A stretch of 64,000 bases of DNA from Bacteroidota bacterium (GCA_016718825.1 JADKCL010000006.1:248001-312000), one strand, 5' to 3'. Shown: positions 52,773 through 61,576, counted from the stretch's first letter. A program made the numbers and translations. The notes: generated from the sequence alone by a model not told the origin.

Positions 52773-53330
52773 ATGAAACGTTTATTACTCGGTTTTGGGA
52801 TTTTGACACTGATGGGATTGCAGCCCCTGATGGCAGGTTCCTCCAGAGACGGCGGCGAAAAGCAGACCCAACAACAAGTCAGCGGCCCCGAAGTGCGTGC
52901 CGAGCACGGCGAAATGGCGACGATGGCCGAATTGGAAGCTCCGGCCGTCGATGTGACGCCTCAAACAACTGAAACCAATGCCCTTGAGGCAAGGATCCGC
53001 ACCACAAAACAATCCAAATCAGACGCCCCTGTTGCCGTTAAAAGGGCACAAGTGAAGCAGCATCCTGCGAAATTATTCGGCAAGAAAAGTACGCACAATG
53101 GCGGATCGACCTTCGGCATGTTGTCCTTGATCTTTGGCGTGATCGGATTTGTTTTTGCATGGTTTTTATGGCCTGTCGGCTTGGCGATTGCAATTTGTGC
53201 CATCATTTTTGGCGTGATCGGCCTGAGCGGTGGCAGACCCGGCGGCGGAATGGCACTTGCGGGCTTGCTGCTCGGGATTGCGACGATCTTGTTGCCGATC
53301 TTTATCTACGCTTGGATTGGGGCGATGTAA
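52773..53330 (+). CDS. DUF4190-like small membrane protein with signal sequence
   Basis: 185 residues. An N-terminal hydrophobic signal (MKRLLLGFGILTLMGLQPLM) is followed by a disordered polar region of about 80 residues (GGEKQTQQQVSGPEVRAEHG). The C-terminal half has two to three membrane helices of the DUF4190 kind: FGMLSLIFGVIGFVFAWFLW, GLAIAICAIIFGVIGLSGG, ALAGLLLGIATILLPIFIYA. Function is unknown. A strong hairpin follows the stop and separates it from the convergent truA gene. Confidence 0.75.
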   Translation: MKRLLLGFGILTLMGLQPLMAGSSRDGGEKQTQQQVSGPEVRAEHGEMATMAELEAPAVDVTPQTTETNALEARIRTTKQSKSDAPVAVKRAQVKQHPAKLFGKKSTHNGGSTFGMLSLIFGVIGFVFAWFLWPVGLAIAICAIIFGVIGLSGGRPGGGMALAGLLLGIATILLPIFIYAWIGAM

Positions 53331-53364
53331 AGGGTTTATCCTTATATCATTGCGAATCAGAATA

Positions 53365-53407
53365 TTGGGTTGAATGGGGCCATTTTTATTGGGTCCATTC
53401 AACCCAA
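53365..53407. terminator. Bidirectional hairpin between DUF4190-like gene and truA
   Basis: A 13-bp perfect stem, TTGGGTTGAATGG (53365-53377) with CCATTCAACCCAA (53395-53407), sits between convergent genes. The loop contains the T run CATTTTTATT. It can serve both strands. Confidence 0.75.
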
Positions 53408-53445
53408 ATTGTTGTGGCCCAAGTCATCCAAAATTGCGTTCGTTC

Positions 53446-54216
53446 TCAGGCGAATTCCAATTCGACCAAACTGCCTTCTGGATAAACGACTTCACTCAAG
53501 TACAAGCCATCGGCGGATTCGGCGGGGCCTGCGGCTTTGCGGTCCTTGCCTTCGATGATTTTGCGGAGTCCGGCTTCGTCCAGGTCGCCTTTTCCGATCA
53601 TCAGGAGGGTGCCGACGATGGTGCGTACCATGCCGCGCAGAAAGCGGTTGGCCTTGATGTGGTAGACGAGCATGTCACCTTCCCATTCGAAGTAGGAATG
53701 GGTAATCGCACAAATATGGGTCTTTTGATTGCCGCGGGTTTTGGTGAAGCATTCGAAGGAATCGTACTCCAACAGGATCGGTGCGGCGGCAAACATGGCC
53801 TCAAAGTTCAGGGATGAACGTTTTTCCTTGATCCAACGCGCAAACTGGTAATGCATGGGATCCTTTTCAAATACCAATTGGTAGCGGTAGGCGCGTTGAA
53901 TGCCGGAGAAACGTGCGTGGAAATTGCCTTCGACGGCTTTGTACACCTTCGTGATCGCGATGTCCTTGGGAAGAATGGCGTTGATGGCCTTGTGGAAATG
54001 CGGATGCAATTCGCCGTCGTAGTCGAAGTGGGCGGGTAGTTGCAGCGCATGCACGCCGGTATCGGTGCGTCCGGCGCCGTAGGTGCTGATGGGGGTGCGC
54101 AGGACTTTGGTGAGGGTGTCGTCCAATTCGCCTTGCACGGTGGTGCAATCGGGCTGGATTTGCCATCCGGCGTAGGCGGTGCCTTTGTACCTTACATCGA
54201 CGACGTATCTAGGCAT
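53446..54216 (-). CDS. truA: tRNA pseudouridine synthase A
   Basis: 256 residues, the usual length. It isomerises uridines 38-40 of the tRNA anticodon arm to pseudouridine. The catalytic aspartate is D52 in YGAGRTDTGVHALQ. Other family motifs are RYKGTAYAGWQIQP at the start, NFHARFSGIQRAYRYQL near 100, and the C-terminal NRFLRGMVRTIVGTLLMIGK near 190. Cytoplasmic, homodimeric in the family. It lies 122 bases downstream of the thiolase gene on the same strand. Confidence 0.95.
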   Translation of the reverse strand: MPRYVVDVRYKGTAYAGWQIQPDCTTVQGELDDTLTKVLRTPISTYGAGRTDTGVHALQLPAHFDYDGELHPHFHKAINAILPKDIAITKVYKAVEGNFHARFSGIQRAYRYQLVFEKDPMHYQFARWIKEKRSSLNFEAMFAAAPILLEYDSFECFTKTRGNQKTHICAITHSYFEWEGDMLVYHIKANRFLRGMVRTIVGTLLMIGKGDLDEAGLRKIIEGKDRKAAGPAESADGLYLSEVVYPEGSLVELEFA

Positions 54217-54338
54217 AAATCAGTGTGAGCGCGGAGTGTGAGAGCGGAGAGATATTGCGCAAAGGTCAAACTTCATATTTCTTTGCGGCCCGGCGCCTGT
54301 ATCGCCAGCGGGGCGTCTTTGCGGTTTTTTATTGGGAA

Positions 54339-55541
54339 TCAGCACCGTTCCACGATCATGGAGGCGCCTTGACCGACGCCGATGCACATGCTTGCGAGTC
54401 CGTAGCGCACTTCGGGGCGGCGTTTCATCTCGTGCACGAGGGTGGTCATGATGCGCGCGCCCGAGCAGCCGAGCGGATGGCCGAGGGCGATGGCACCGCC
54501 ATTGACGTTCACGATCTGCGGATCGAGTCCCAATTCACGGATGCAGGGGATGCTCTGTGCTGCGAAGGCTTCGTTCAGTTCGACGAGGCCGAGGTCTTTG
54601 ACCGTGAGTCCGGCGCGTTGCAGGGCCTTTTGGGTGGCGGGAACCGGGCCGATGCCCATGATGGCCGGATCGACGCCTGCCACGGCATTGGAGACGATGC
54701 GGGCGATGGGGGTGAGGTTGAACTTCTTGAGGGCGTCTTCGTCGCAAAGCAGGAGGGCGGAGGCGCCGTCGTTGATGCCGGAGCTGTTGCCTGCGGTCAC
54801 CGAACCGCCTTCGCGGAAGACGGGCTTGAGCTTGGCGAGGCTTTCGAGGGTGGTATCGGTGCGCGGATGTTCGTCGGCGGCGAAGGCAATCGGGTCGCCT
54901 TTGCGTTGGGGGAGCATCACCGGAATAATTTCATCTGCGAATCGGCCGGCTGCTTGGGCGGCCTTGTATTTCATCTGCGTGTCGTAGGCGAATTGATCCT
55001 GCTCTTCGCGGGTGATTTTGTATTTATCGGCCAGATTTTCAGCGGTTTCGCCCATCGTGTAGGGATGGTAGAGTTTGCTGAGGGCGGGGTTGATGAAGCG
55101 CCATCCGAAGGTGGTGTCGACCATTTCGGGGAGGCGTCCGAATGCGCTGTCGCTTTTGGCCTGGACGAAAGGTCCGCGGGTCATGGATTCTTCGCCGCCG
55201 GCGATGTAGACGGTGCCTTCGCCGAGGCGGATGCCGCGTCCTGCGTCGATGAGGGCCTGCAAGCCACTGGCGCAGAGGCGGTTCACGGTCACGCCTGCGA
55301 CGGTGGTGGGCAAACCTGCGAGCAGGGCGGCCATGCGGGCGACGTTGCGGTTGTCTTCGCCTGCTTGGTTGGCTGCACCGGCGATGACCTCTTCGATGGC
55401 GCCGAGGTCCAAACTTGGATTGCGCTGAATCAATGCCTTGATGACCAATGCAAGCATGTCATCGGGACGGATATGGCTCAAACTGCCGGCGTAGCGGCCA
55501 ATGGGCGTGCGGACTGCGTCCACGATGTAGGCGGTTTTCAT
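54339..55541 (-). CDS. Thiolase (acetyl-CoA C-acyltransferase, PcaF/PaaJ-like)
   Basis: 400 residues, full length. Catalytic residues are C90 in VNRLCASGLQAL, H355 in ALGHPLGCSGARI and C386 in SMCIGVGQGASM. The segments AANQAGEDNRNVARMAALLA and KSDSAFGRLPEMVDTTFGWR closely follow the 3-oxoadipyl-CoA thiolases PcaF/PaaJ, so beta-ketoadipyl-CoA cleavage is possible; no other aromatic-degradation gene is in the window, and a general beta-oxidation thiolase is equally plausible. A full TAnnTTTG element ends four bases before the ATG. It is cytoplasmic and tetrameric in the family. Confidence 0.9.
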   Translation of the reverse strand: MKTAYIVDAVRTPIGRYAGSLSHIRPDDMLALVIKALIQRNPSLDLGAIEEVIAGAANQAGEDNRNVARMAALLAGLPTTVAGVTVNRLCASGLQALIDAGRGIRLGEGTVYIAGGEESMTRGPFVQAKSDSAFGRLPEMVDTTFGWRFINPALSKLYHPYTMGETAENLADKYKITREEQDQFAYDTQMKYKAAQAAGRFADEIIPVMLPQRKGDPIAFAADEHPRTDTTLESLAKLKPVFREGGSVTAGNSSGINDGASALLLCDEDALKKFNLTPIARIVSNAVAGVDPAIMGIGPVPATQKALQRAGLTVKDLGLVELNEAFAAQSIPCIRELGLDPQIVNVNGGAIALGHPLGCSGARIMTTLVHEMKRRPEVRYGLASMCIGVGQGASMIVERC

Positions 55542-55545
55542 GGGG

Positions 55546-55553
55546 CAAATCTA
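55546..55553 (-). promoter_or_regulatory. -7 element abutting the thiolase start (TAGATTTG)
   Basis: Minus-strand TAGATTTG fully matches TAnnTTTG. Four bases separate it from the ATG at 55541, indicating a leaderless or nearly leaderless transcript. Confidence 0.55.
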
Positions 55554-55789
55554 AGGATTAATGGAGAATGGAAAATTGAGAATGGAGAATTGAGAACTGC
55601 GAAGCAATCACCGAAGGTAAACGAAGTGCAGCGAAGCTAATTGAGAACTAAAGGGGCTTTGACCATGGTTGTTTTCAATGTGGAGAGTTGAGAGTTGAAA
55701 GTGGAGCGTTAAACGTGGATCCAACTCTCAACGCTCCACAGGTTCAGCGGTAAGGTGATTGTGCGCAAATCAAGCATCCAGCGTTTTGC

Positions 55790-56014
55790 CTTGCTTCGGA
55801 GAAGCCTAGGTCTTGGTAGCATCAGAGGAAAAACGAATTTTTATCCGTCGGCCCATTTTGGCGCGGCCAAAATGGGCCGACGAGATGATAGGGACGGCGT
55901 TTTTGCGGGCTACCAAGACGACGCCCCGCTGGGGCAAATTCAAAAATGGGCCGACGAGATTCTTTTCGGGCGTTTTGCCGCGCTACCTAGACGAGGCCCC
56001 GCCGAGGCAAAGGC
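55790..56014. repeat. MITE-like palindromic element, copy 1 (one and a half units)
   Basis: Starts CTTGCTTCGGAGAAGCCTAG, contains a perfect 17-bp inverted repeat CGTCGGCCCATTTTGGC (55846-55862) / GCCAAAATGGGCCGACG (55866-55882), and ends like copy 2 (GCTACCTAGACGAGGCC). Its outer ends, GCCTAGGTCTTGGTAGC and the complement of GCTACCTAGACGAGGCC, are imperfect terminal inverted repeats. An extra half unit (AAAAATGGGCCGACGAGATT and a second end) is appended. Copy 2 is at 57877-58027. Bases 55542-55789 hold GGAGAATTGAG-type simple repeats and no gene. Confidence 0.75.
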
Positions 56015-56126
56015 GGATTCTGTGGAATGGGTTGAAGCAGAAAAAATGTTGGATTCTAATGGTGACCTTGGAGCGAGATGGATATTTTCTTCTTAAGTTC
56101 GAAATCCCATTGCATTTGTACCGCAA

Positions 56127-56834
56127 TCAGTTTCCGGTGACGTTTTCCAATTGCTCAAAGATGTCGTCGAAGGTATCGTCGTTGAGGTGTTTCCATTCTG
56201 CTTTCCATTCGTCGTTTTCCTTGACCAATTCGAGCCACCGTTCCTTGTCATTTTTGGTGTAGTGGACCGTGGCGTATTGGTCATTCTGCTTGACGTCGAG
56301 GATTTTGATGTGATCGGGCTGACTGCGTTTGCTGTTGTAATTCAGCATGTCCAAGGACCGCTGTGCATCTTCTGTGGCATACTTCATCGCCTCTCGGACT
56401 TCCCCGGAATGCAAGGCTTCGAGGAAAAGCTTGGCGATGTAACCAGCATCTTGCGGGTTTGCAATTCCGGGTGAGGAAGAATTGGGATCGACGGCGGCGT
56501 AAATGACCTTCCATTCGCCATTTTCCTGGATCAGACTGAGGATGTGGGGATTGCCGTCCTGTTTGAATTCGACGACGGCACGCTCGCCGGAGATTTTTTC
56601 TTCGCCGACTTCAAATTGGATGATGTGATCGCCAATCGCTTGATTTTTTGCGGCCAATTCGGCGAGGGGCGCTTGGGATTCAGCGGATGCAAATTGTTGG
56701 GCGCCTTTGTAATCGCCGACCTGAATGGCTGTCAAATAGCGTTCCGCGACGGATTTGGGGCTCTTGCCCGCGCAGGCGCTAAGGAAAATTGTCAAAACCA
56801 AGGGAACCAACCAACGGGAAAAAGTTGTCTTCAT
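56127..56834 (-). CDS. DUF4878-like lipoprotein (two repeats), paralogue 1
   Basis: 235 residues from the ATG at 56834, which gives a classic lipoprotein signal: MKTTFSRWLVPLVLTIFLSA then the lipobox cysteine (SAC). The 20-residue extension to 56894 is discounted. The mature protein consists of two DUF4878/NTF2-like units, each with helix AERYLTAIQVGDYKGAQQFA or AKLFLEALHSGEVREAMKYA, then a strand set ending WKVIYAAV or WKAEWKHL. Such domains are membrane-anchored and of unknown function. A paralogue lies upstream on the same strand at 57020, 185 bases away. Confidence 0.8.
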   Translation of the reverse strand: MKTTFSRWLVPLVLTIFLSACAGKSPKSVAERYLTAIQVGDYKGAQQFASAESQAPLAELAAKNQAIGDHIIQFEVGEEKISGERAVVEFKQDGNPHILSLIQENGEWKVIYAAVDPNSSSPGIANPQDAGYIAKLFLEALHSGEVREAMKYATEDAQRSLDMLNYNSKRSQPDHIKILDVKQNDQYATVHYTKNDKERWLELVKENDEWKAEWKHLNDDTFDDIFEQLENVTGN

Positions 56835-57019
56835 CGTGTGAAATGCGGAATTCGGTGGATTTATACGGCGAAGGGGCAAAATGTTCTGTTCCACAAATTG
56901 AGGTCTGAGCTTTGCGTCCGCGACAGACGTCGTTGTACGCGGACGACAAACAAGATTGGTGCTTCAGGAGTGGATTTGATTCCAAACGCATGTTGGGAAT
57001 TGAGATTTCAGGAATTGAC

Positions 57020-57724
57020 TTACTCTTCAGCTCCGCCGTCCATCGCCTCGATCACTTCCTCTTCGAGTTCGTCGGTATCCAACTTGGTCGTGGAGGTTTT
57101 GGTCCATGCGGCTTTCCATTTGCCATCTTCCTTGACCATGTCGAGCGTTTTGAGGACGCCGTTTTCGTGGTAAAAAACAGATGCACGGTCGCCTTCGTAT
57201 TTGATGTCCCCCATTTCGATTTTGTCTGGCTTGGCCTTTTTGGCTTCGAATGTGCCAGCCATCATGTCGAGCGAGGCTTGCGCGTCTCTGGTGGCGTACT
57301 TTTTGGCGCCGTTCATGTCGCCATGGGCGAATGCATTCAAGAATTTTTCGGCATTGGTAGCGGCACCTCCATCCAAGTCGGATTTGCTGAAGGCTGCTTT
57401 CCATTTGCCGTCTTCCTTGCTGAGCTTCAGGACTTTTTCGTCGTCGTTGTCTTTGTAGACGACGGTAGCTTTGTTTTCGGAGATGGTTTCCTCGCCGATT
57501 TGGATTTTGTGGGGTTCGGCGATGTGGTCTTTGTCATTTGCGGCGGCCATATCGAGGGCGGTATGGGACTCCTTGGTGGCCCATTTTTTGGCGGCTTCGA
57601 AGTCTCCGACGGAGACGGCGGTCAGGAATTTTTCGGCGACTTGCTTGGGGGATTCCCCGGCGCATGCCCAGAGGATGATCACGGTGAGAAAGGCCAATCC
57701 GCTGAATTTGAGTGTTCTTTTCAT
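57020..57724 (-). CDS. DUF4878-like lipoprotein (two repeats), paralogue 2
   Basis: 234 residues. The signal MKRTLKFSGLAFLTVIILWA ends at the lipobox (WAC). Two DUF4878-like units follow: AEKFLTAVSVGDFEAAKKWA with GKWKAAFSKSDL, and AEKFLNAFAHGDMNGAKKYA with GKWKAAWTKTS. An acidic tail ends it (TDELEEEVIEAMDGGAEE). It shares the GESPKQVAEKFL opening with the neighbour at 56127 (GKSPKSVAERYL), so the two are tandem duplicates. Function unknown; export to the inner leaflet of the outer membrane or the periplasm is inferred. Confidence 0.83.
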   Translation of the reverse strand: MKRTLKFSGLAFLTVIILWACAGESPKQVAEKFLTAVSVGDFEAAKKWATKESHTALDMAAANDKDHIAEPHKIQIGEETISENKATVVYKDNDDEKVLKLSKEDGKWKAAFSKSDLDGGAATNAEKFLNAFAHGDMNGAKKYATRDAQASLDMMAGTFEAKKAKPDKIEMGDIKYEGDRASVFYHENGVLKTLDMVKEDGKWKAAWTKTSTTKLDTDELEEEVIEAMDGGAEE

Positions 57725-57876
57725 GTTTTTGAGGATGAATTTTCCGATTTAGAGGTAAAGAGGGCTGCCACCGGACCGGTCATTCGAAGGCAGCAGCATT
57801 CAAATATTGGAAAATGTCGGGGAAAATGCGAATCTGGATAGCGAGGGGAGGTCCAACGTGTGCATTTGGCTTTCGT

Positions 57877-58027
57877 CTTGCTTCGGAGAAGCCTAGGTCT
57901 TGGTAGCATCGGATTCACAACGTTTTTTTATCCGTCGGCCCATTTTGGCGAGGCCAAAATGGGCCGACGAATTTCGATCTACGGGATGCCGATGCTACCT
58001 AGACGAGGCCACGCTGGGGCAAAGGCG
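57877..58027. repeat. MITE-like palindromic element, copy 2
   Basis: About 151 bases with the same ends as copy 1 (CTTGCTTCGGAGAAGCCTAG and GCTACCTAGACGAGGCCACG) and the same 17-bp inverted repeat at 57933-57949 / 57953-57969 around the loop GAG. It lacks the extra half unit of copy 1. The two copies flank the DUF4878 pair. Confidence 0.75.
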
Positions 58028-58141
58028 CGATGCGCGGAGAATGGCGCATGGAAGTTGTTGACGAATTGTTGACTCTCAACTCTTATCAAAATCAGCAGTA
58101 CGGTGATCAGTGTTGGTTGCTTCTAGGCTTAGAGATGCTTC

Positions 58142-58253
<112 letters not shown>

Positions 58254-58261
58254 TTTCTCCG

Positions 58262-58269
58262 TATCTTCG
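58262..58269 (+). promoter_or_regulatory. -7-like element (TATCTTCG) before the DUF4293 gene
   Basis: TATCTTCG differs from TAnnTTTG at one base and lies 23 bases before the ATG at 58293, directly after the G tract. Confidence 0.25.
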
Positions 58270-58292
58270 GGCCCTCAAAAGTCATTTTTGAT

Positions 58293-58832
58293 ATGATACA
58301 GCGTCTTCAAACGATTTTGTTGTTTTTGGCCTCGGCACTTTGTGTGGCCTTCCTTTTTTTCCCGACTTGGATGGTAGTCAACCCCGACAATGGCGAAGGT
58401 GGCTCCAAAACAATCACTGCCTACCCAATGAAAGTGGTGGTGGAAAGTTCGGAAATGAGCCTGACGAATGCCTTTTCCACGAATGCGCTTCCGCTGACGG
58501 AAAATACTTTCGTGCTGATTCAATTCATCGCTGTGATCGCGATCGCCATTCTCCTTTTGGTGACGATTTTCATGTTCAACAACCGCGATTTGCAGGTAAA
58601 AATGGCCTACGGGGCAATGTTTTTGTTCATGGGCATGTTTGTGATGCTCGTGCCGATCCGCACTTGGCTGCAGGAAATGGGCGGTGACCCGACGATTGCC
58701 GGTGAATTGTACCAATCTGTGCCGCAATGGGGTTTGGGTGCGCCATTGACCGCCATGCTCCTCACTTGGTGGGCGATCAAGCGGATTCAGAAGGATGAGA
58801 AGCTCGTTCAGGGCATGAACCGCCTGCGCTGA
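58293..58832 (+). CDS. DUF4293 family membrane protein
   Basis: 179 residues with four membrane helices: QTILLFLASALCVAFLFFPT, VLIQFIAVIAIAILLLVTIF, MAYGAMFLFMGMFVMLVPIR and WGLGAPLTAMLLTWWAIKRI. The MIQRLQTILLFLAS start and the KRIQKDEKLVQGMNRLR end are characteristic of DUF4293, a Bacteroidota-specific family of unknown function. Its TGA overlaps the ATG of the next gene by one base (58832), so the two are translationally coupled. Confidence 0.88.
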   Translation: MIQRLQTILLFLASALCVAFLFFPTWMVVNPDNGEGGSKTITAYPMKVVVESSEMSLTNAFSTNALPLTENTFVLIQFIAVIAIAILLLVTIFMFNNRDLQVKMAYGAMFLFMGMFVMLVPIRTWLQEMGGDPTIAGELYQSVPQWGLGAPLTAMLLTWWAIKRIQKDEKLVQGMNRLR

Positions 58833-59371
58833 TGGCGAGTGGCAGACTTTTCCGTGCTGCCAATATCCACCTCGTTTTGGCGGGGCTGCTGAGCGGTGCC
58901 ATGCTTTTCGCGCCCATTGCATTTGCCTCCAATTTCAGCGCCAATGTCCATGCGTCGATTTATGGAACATGGGTTGTGCTCGATCAGGATGTGGGTGCTG
59001 GCGTTGATTTTGTCACCAAGCGCTACCTTTTTCAACTCCCTTTGCATTTACCTTATGCGATCCTCGGCGGATTGGTCTGCTTTTGGCTGCTCGCCATGGT
59101 TTGGATCAACCGCGACGACATCAGCAAACGCAAGGCGCTGCGTTCGATTTTTGGGCTGGCAGTTTTGCATGCCGGATTTGGCATCTTGATTCGCCTTTTT
59201 GCAACCAACCATGTCGGTCAGGCCACCAACGAACTCAGCTTGGAATCCGGCTTTCAGCGCGAATATTTTCTGCATTTGTTCATTCTCTACTTCATCTGGC
59301 GTTCGCTTTCGAATGTCTCCCGCAACATCCGCGCAAAGCAGCAGCCGGAAGTCACCGACGTTCAGGAATAA
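58832..59371 (+). CDS. Membrane protein coupled to the DUF4293 gene
   Basis: 179 residues with four predicted helices: ANIHLVLAGLLSGAMLFAPI, LPYAILGGLVCFWLLAMVWI, IFGLAVLHAGFGILIRLFAT and YFLHLFILYFIWRSLSN. Its size and topology resemble DUF4293 proteins, but the end motif is absent, so it may be a diverged paralogue. It overlaps the upstream DUF4293 gene by one base. Function unknown. Confidence 0.7.
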   Translation: MASGRLFRAANIHLVLAGLLSGAMLFAPIAFASNFSANVHASIYGTWVVLDQDVGAGVDFVTKRYLFQLPLHLPYAILGGLVCFWLLAMVWINRDDISKRKALRSIFGLAVLHAGFGILIRLFATNHVGQATNELSLESGFQREYFLHLFILYFIWRSLSNVSRNIRAKQQPEVTDVQE

Positions 59372-59473
59372 CCTCCGACGGCGTTGCGACGTAAAGCATC
59401 CATGACTGATCGCAAAACCGCCCGCGACGGTAGAAAAGCATACTGGTTTTGGTTTATCCTTGATCGATTGGCC

Positions 59474-60052
59474 ATGATCCGTTTGCTGCTTGCTACCTTG
59501 ATTGTCCCTTTTGCTTTTCTGATTGCGCTTTCCAGTGCCTTTTCGTCTTGTCAGTCCCACTCTGCAACGAATATCTCCCGCATTCCCCTGGAAATCAGCA
59601 AAATCGATACGATGAAAACGCGGATCGTGATCGAAAAATCGAAGTACCAATTGCATCTCTACGAATCTGACAAGCTCCTCCGCACTTATCCCGTGGTTTT
59701 TGGCGGCGATCCGGTGACGGACAAATATCGGGAAGGCGACAGCCGCACGCCGGAGGGGGTATTTCATGTGCGCACCAAATATGACCATGCCAAATGGAGC
59801 AAATTCATCTGGGTGGATTATCCCACAGCAGAGTCTTATCAGCGTTTTGAGCGAAGGATGGCTGCCGGCGAAATTCCACGAGACGCGACGATTGGCGGCG
59901 ATATCGGCATTCACGGGGTGCCCGAAGGCATGGACGGGATGATCGCCGAGCGCTTCAATTGGACGCTAGGCTGCATTTCGCTCACCCGCGCAGATGTCGA
60001 CGAATTGTATGCAGCGATCCGTACGGGGACGGAAATCAAGATTTTGCATTGA
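59474..60052 (+). CDS. L,D-transpeptidase (YkuD domain)
   Basis: 192 residues from the ATG at 59474; ATG at 59402 and TTG at 59384 are possible earlier starts but give an unusually long N-region. A signal sequence (MIRLLLATLIVPFAFLIALS) ends near a cysteine (SSC), so it may be a lipoprotein. The YkuD core begins KTRIVIEKSKYQLHLYESD, includes PEGVFHVRTKYDHAKWSKFI, and has the catalytic motif HGVPEG ... WTLGCISLTRADVDELYA with the nucleophilic cysteine in GCIS. These enzymes form 3-3 crosslinks in peptidoglycan or attach lipoproteins. It follows the two membrane genes on the same strand. Confidence 0.88.
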   Translation: MIRLLLATLIVPFAFLIALSSAFSSCQSHSATNISRIPLEISKIDTMKTRIVIEKSKYQLHLYESDKLLRTYPVVFGGDPVTDKYREGDSRTPEGVFHVRTKYDHAKWSKFIWVDYPTAESYQRFERRMAAGEIPRDATIGGDIGIHGVPEGMDGMIAERFNWTLGCISLTRADVDELYAAIRTGTEIKILH

Positions 60053-60058
60053 GCGGAA

Positions 60059-60463
60059 TCACTCGACCGGAACCCATTCGAAGGTCATGGGATTGGCTTC
60101 CATGCCGTTGGTGAGCACCAACAAGTTGGGTTCCAGGGTCAGGATGTCCATTTCGCCGGGACTTGGGCGGCCGTCGGCTTGGGTGATCAGGACCTTTTTG
60201 TCCGGGCTGAGCGACCATTTGCCGCGTTCCAATTCGCCCAGCAAGATCTCGTAACGGCCATTTTTGAAGAAGGTAAACGTCGAATTGGCCATGATCGCGG
60301 GATCCATTTGTTGGCTGCGCATGTCGAGCTTGTTGAGTTTCCAGCTTTTGGTGATTATTTCCTCGGGGGTAGCCTTTTTTCCGCCCAATCCGCCTTCACC
60401 ACATGCAGCGAAAAGCATTGTCAACAACACCAAAACCCCAATTTGCCAACGAAAATTCTTCAT
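60059..60463 (-). CDS. Lipocalin-like lipoprotein
   Basis: 134 residues. The lipoprotein signal MKNFRWQIGVLVLLTMLFAA ends at the lipobox cysteine (AAC). A short glycine-rich linker precedes a single lipocalin-like beta-barrel unit: EEIITKSWKLNKLDMRSQQ, STFTFFKNGRYEILLGELER, GKWSLSPDKKVLITQADG, LLVLTNGMEANPMTFEWVP. Small proteins of this kind are common and unassigned in Bacteroidota. TAATTTTC at 60483-60490 (minus strand) is a near promoter match. Confidence 0.75.
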   Translation of the reverse strand: MKNFRWQIGVLVLLTMLFAACGEGGLGGKKATPEEIITKSWKLNKLDMRSQQMDPAIMANSTFTFFKNGRYEILLGELERGKWSLSPDKKVLITQADGRPSPGEMDILTLEPNLLVLTNGMEANPMTFEWVPVE

Positions 60464-60510
60464 ACGTTTTCAGTTCAGTTCCGAAAATTAGTCAATCCTA
60501 CGCCGAAAAA

Positions 60511-60542
60511 GAAAACCCGACCTCCAAGGAGACCGGGTTTTC
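60511..60542 (-). terminator. Hairpin terminator downstream of the UPF0173 gene
   Basis: AAAACCCG (60512-60519) pairs with CGGGTTTT (60534-60541), with an inner CCTCC/GGAG pairing. On the minus strand it is followed by CTTTTTC. It would end transcripts of the gene at 60759-61439. The 215 bases between hold no gene. Confidence 0.6.
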
Positions 60543-60758
60543 GTGTTCTTGCATCGGTCGTGTGGGTCGACACGGTTCTAACAAGGTCGGGGTAATTGCC
60601 TTGGTGATGCTGATTCTGTTCTTAGTGGGTAAATGCAAGAACGCAGTCAACAATATAGCGCGAATTGCAGGGATTCGGGTCCACTGCAGTAGATGGATGC
60701 AGGCAACCGCGGGATTCCATAAGGAATTGGAAAAGAATTTCTAATCGGGCAAACGCAG

Positions 60759-61439
60759 TTAGAATTCGATGCTTTTGCCGATTTCGGGGAGGAAAAGCTT
60801 GCTGCCTGCCTTTTGGAAGGTGTGTTTCGCAAGTTCGTGGTCCACAACGATGTAGGGGAAGGTGTCGAAGTGTACCCCGATGACTTTTTCGCAACGGAGG
60901 AAGTCGGCGGCCTTGGCAGCGTCGTCGATGCCCATGGTGAAATTGTCGCCGATGGGTAGCACGACAAAGTCAAATTCGAACTGTTTGCCCCAGATTTTCA
61001 TGTCGGCGGTCAAGGCGGTGTCGCCTGCGAAGTAGAATGTGCCTTCGACCGTATCGACGATGAATCCGCCCGGGTTGCCTCCGTAGGAGCCGTCTGGAAA
61101 GCTGCTGCTGTGCACGGCATTCACATATTTGACGGTGCCGAATTCAAATTTCCATTGGCCGCCATGGTTCATCGGGTGGCCCTTGGCGACGCCTTGGTTT
61201 TGCAGCCAAGTGATGATCTCGTAGTTGGAGACGCAGGTCGCGCCCGTCTGCTTGGCCAAGGCCACCGCATCGGCGACGTGGTCGCCATGGGCATGCGAAA
61301 TCAAGATGTAATCGGCCTTGATGTCTGCGAGTTGCACGTTGCCTGCCAGCGGATTGCCAGAGATGAACGGGTCAAACAGCAAAGTTTTGCCAGCAACCTC
61401 GATCGCGAAACATGAGTGTCCGTAGTACTTGAAGATCAT
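60759..61439 (-). CDS. UPF0173 metal-dependent hydrolase (MBL fold)
   Basis: 226 residues, typical length. Beta-lactamase-fold metal ligands are visible: GHSCFAIEVAGKTLLFDPFI at the start, SHAHGDHVADAV (HxHxDH), HGGQWKFEFG, FAGDTALTADM and VIGVHFDTFPYIVVD. The family (YtkL-type) is cytoplasmic with unknown physiological substrate. It stands alone; a hairpin terminator follows. Confidence 0.92.
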   Translation of the reverse strand: MIFKYYGHSCFAIEVAGKTLLFDPFISGNPLAGNVQLADIKADYILISHAHGDHVADAVALAKQTGATCVSNYEIITWLQNQGVAKGHPMNHGGQWKFEFGTVKYVNAVHSSSFPDGSYGGNPGGFIVDTVEGTFYFAGDTALTADMKIWGKQFEFDFVVLPIGDNFTMGIDDAAKAADFLRCEKVIGVHFDTFPYIVVDHELAKHTFQKAGSKLFLPEIGKSIEF

Positions 61440-61525
61440 TTTTTCCTTGGATTGAAATTTCCCTTACCAATTAGAAAACGGGCATTTGACCAATTCAGAA
61501 CCCAGTAATCGGGCGCAAAACTATC

Positions 61526-61533
61526 TATTTTTG
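61526..61533 (+). promoter_or_regulatory. -7 element of the FMN reductase gene (TATTTTTG)
   Basis: TATTTTTG is a full match to TAnnTTTG, 43 bases before the ATG at 61577. No TTG is seen at the usual distance. Confidence 0.4.
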
Positions 61534-61576
61534 GGCAATCGGAAAACAAAATAGGCAGGTCGGGGGTCATTCCGAT

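Noticed and set aside
54225..55640. 471-codon plus-strand open frame
   Set aside because: Antisense shadow of the thiolase gene.
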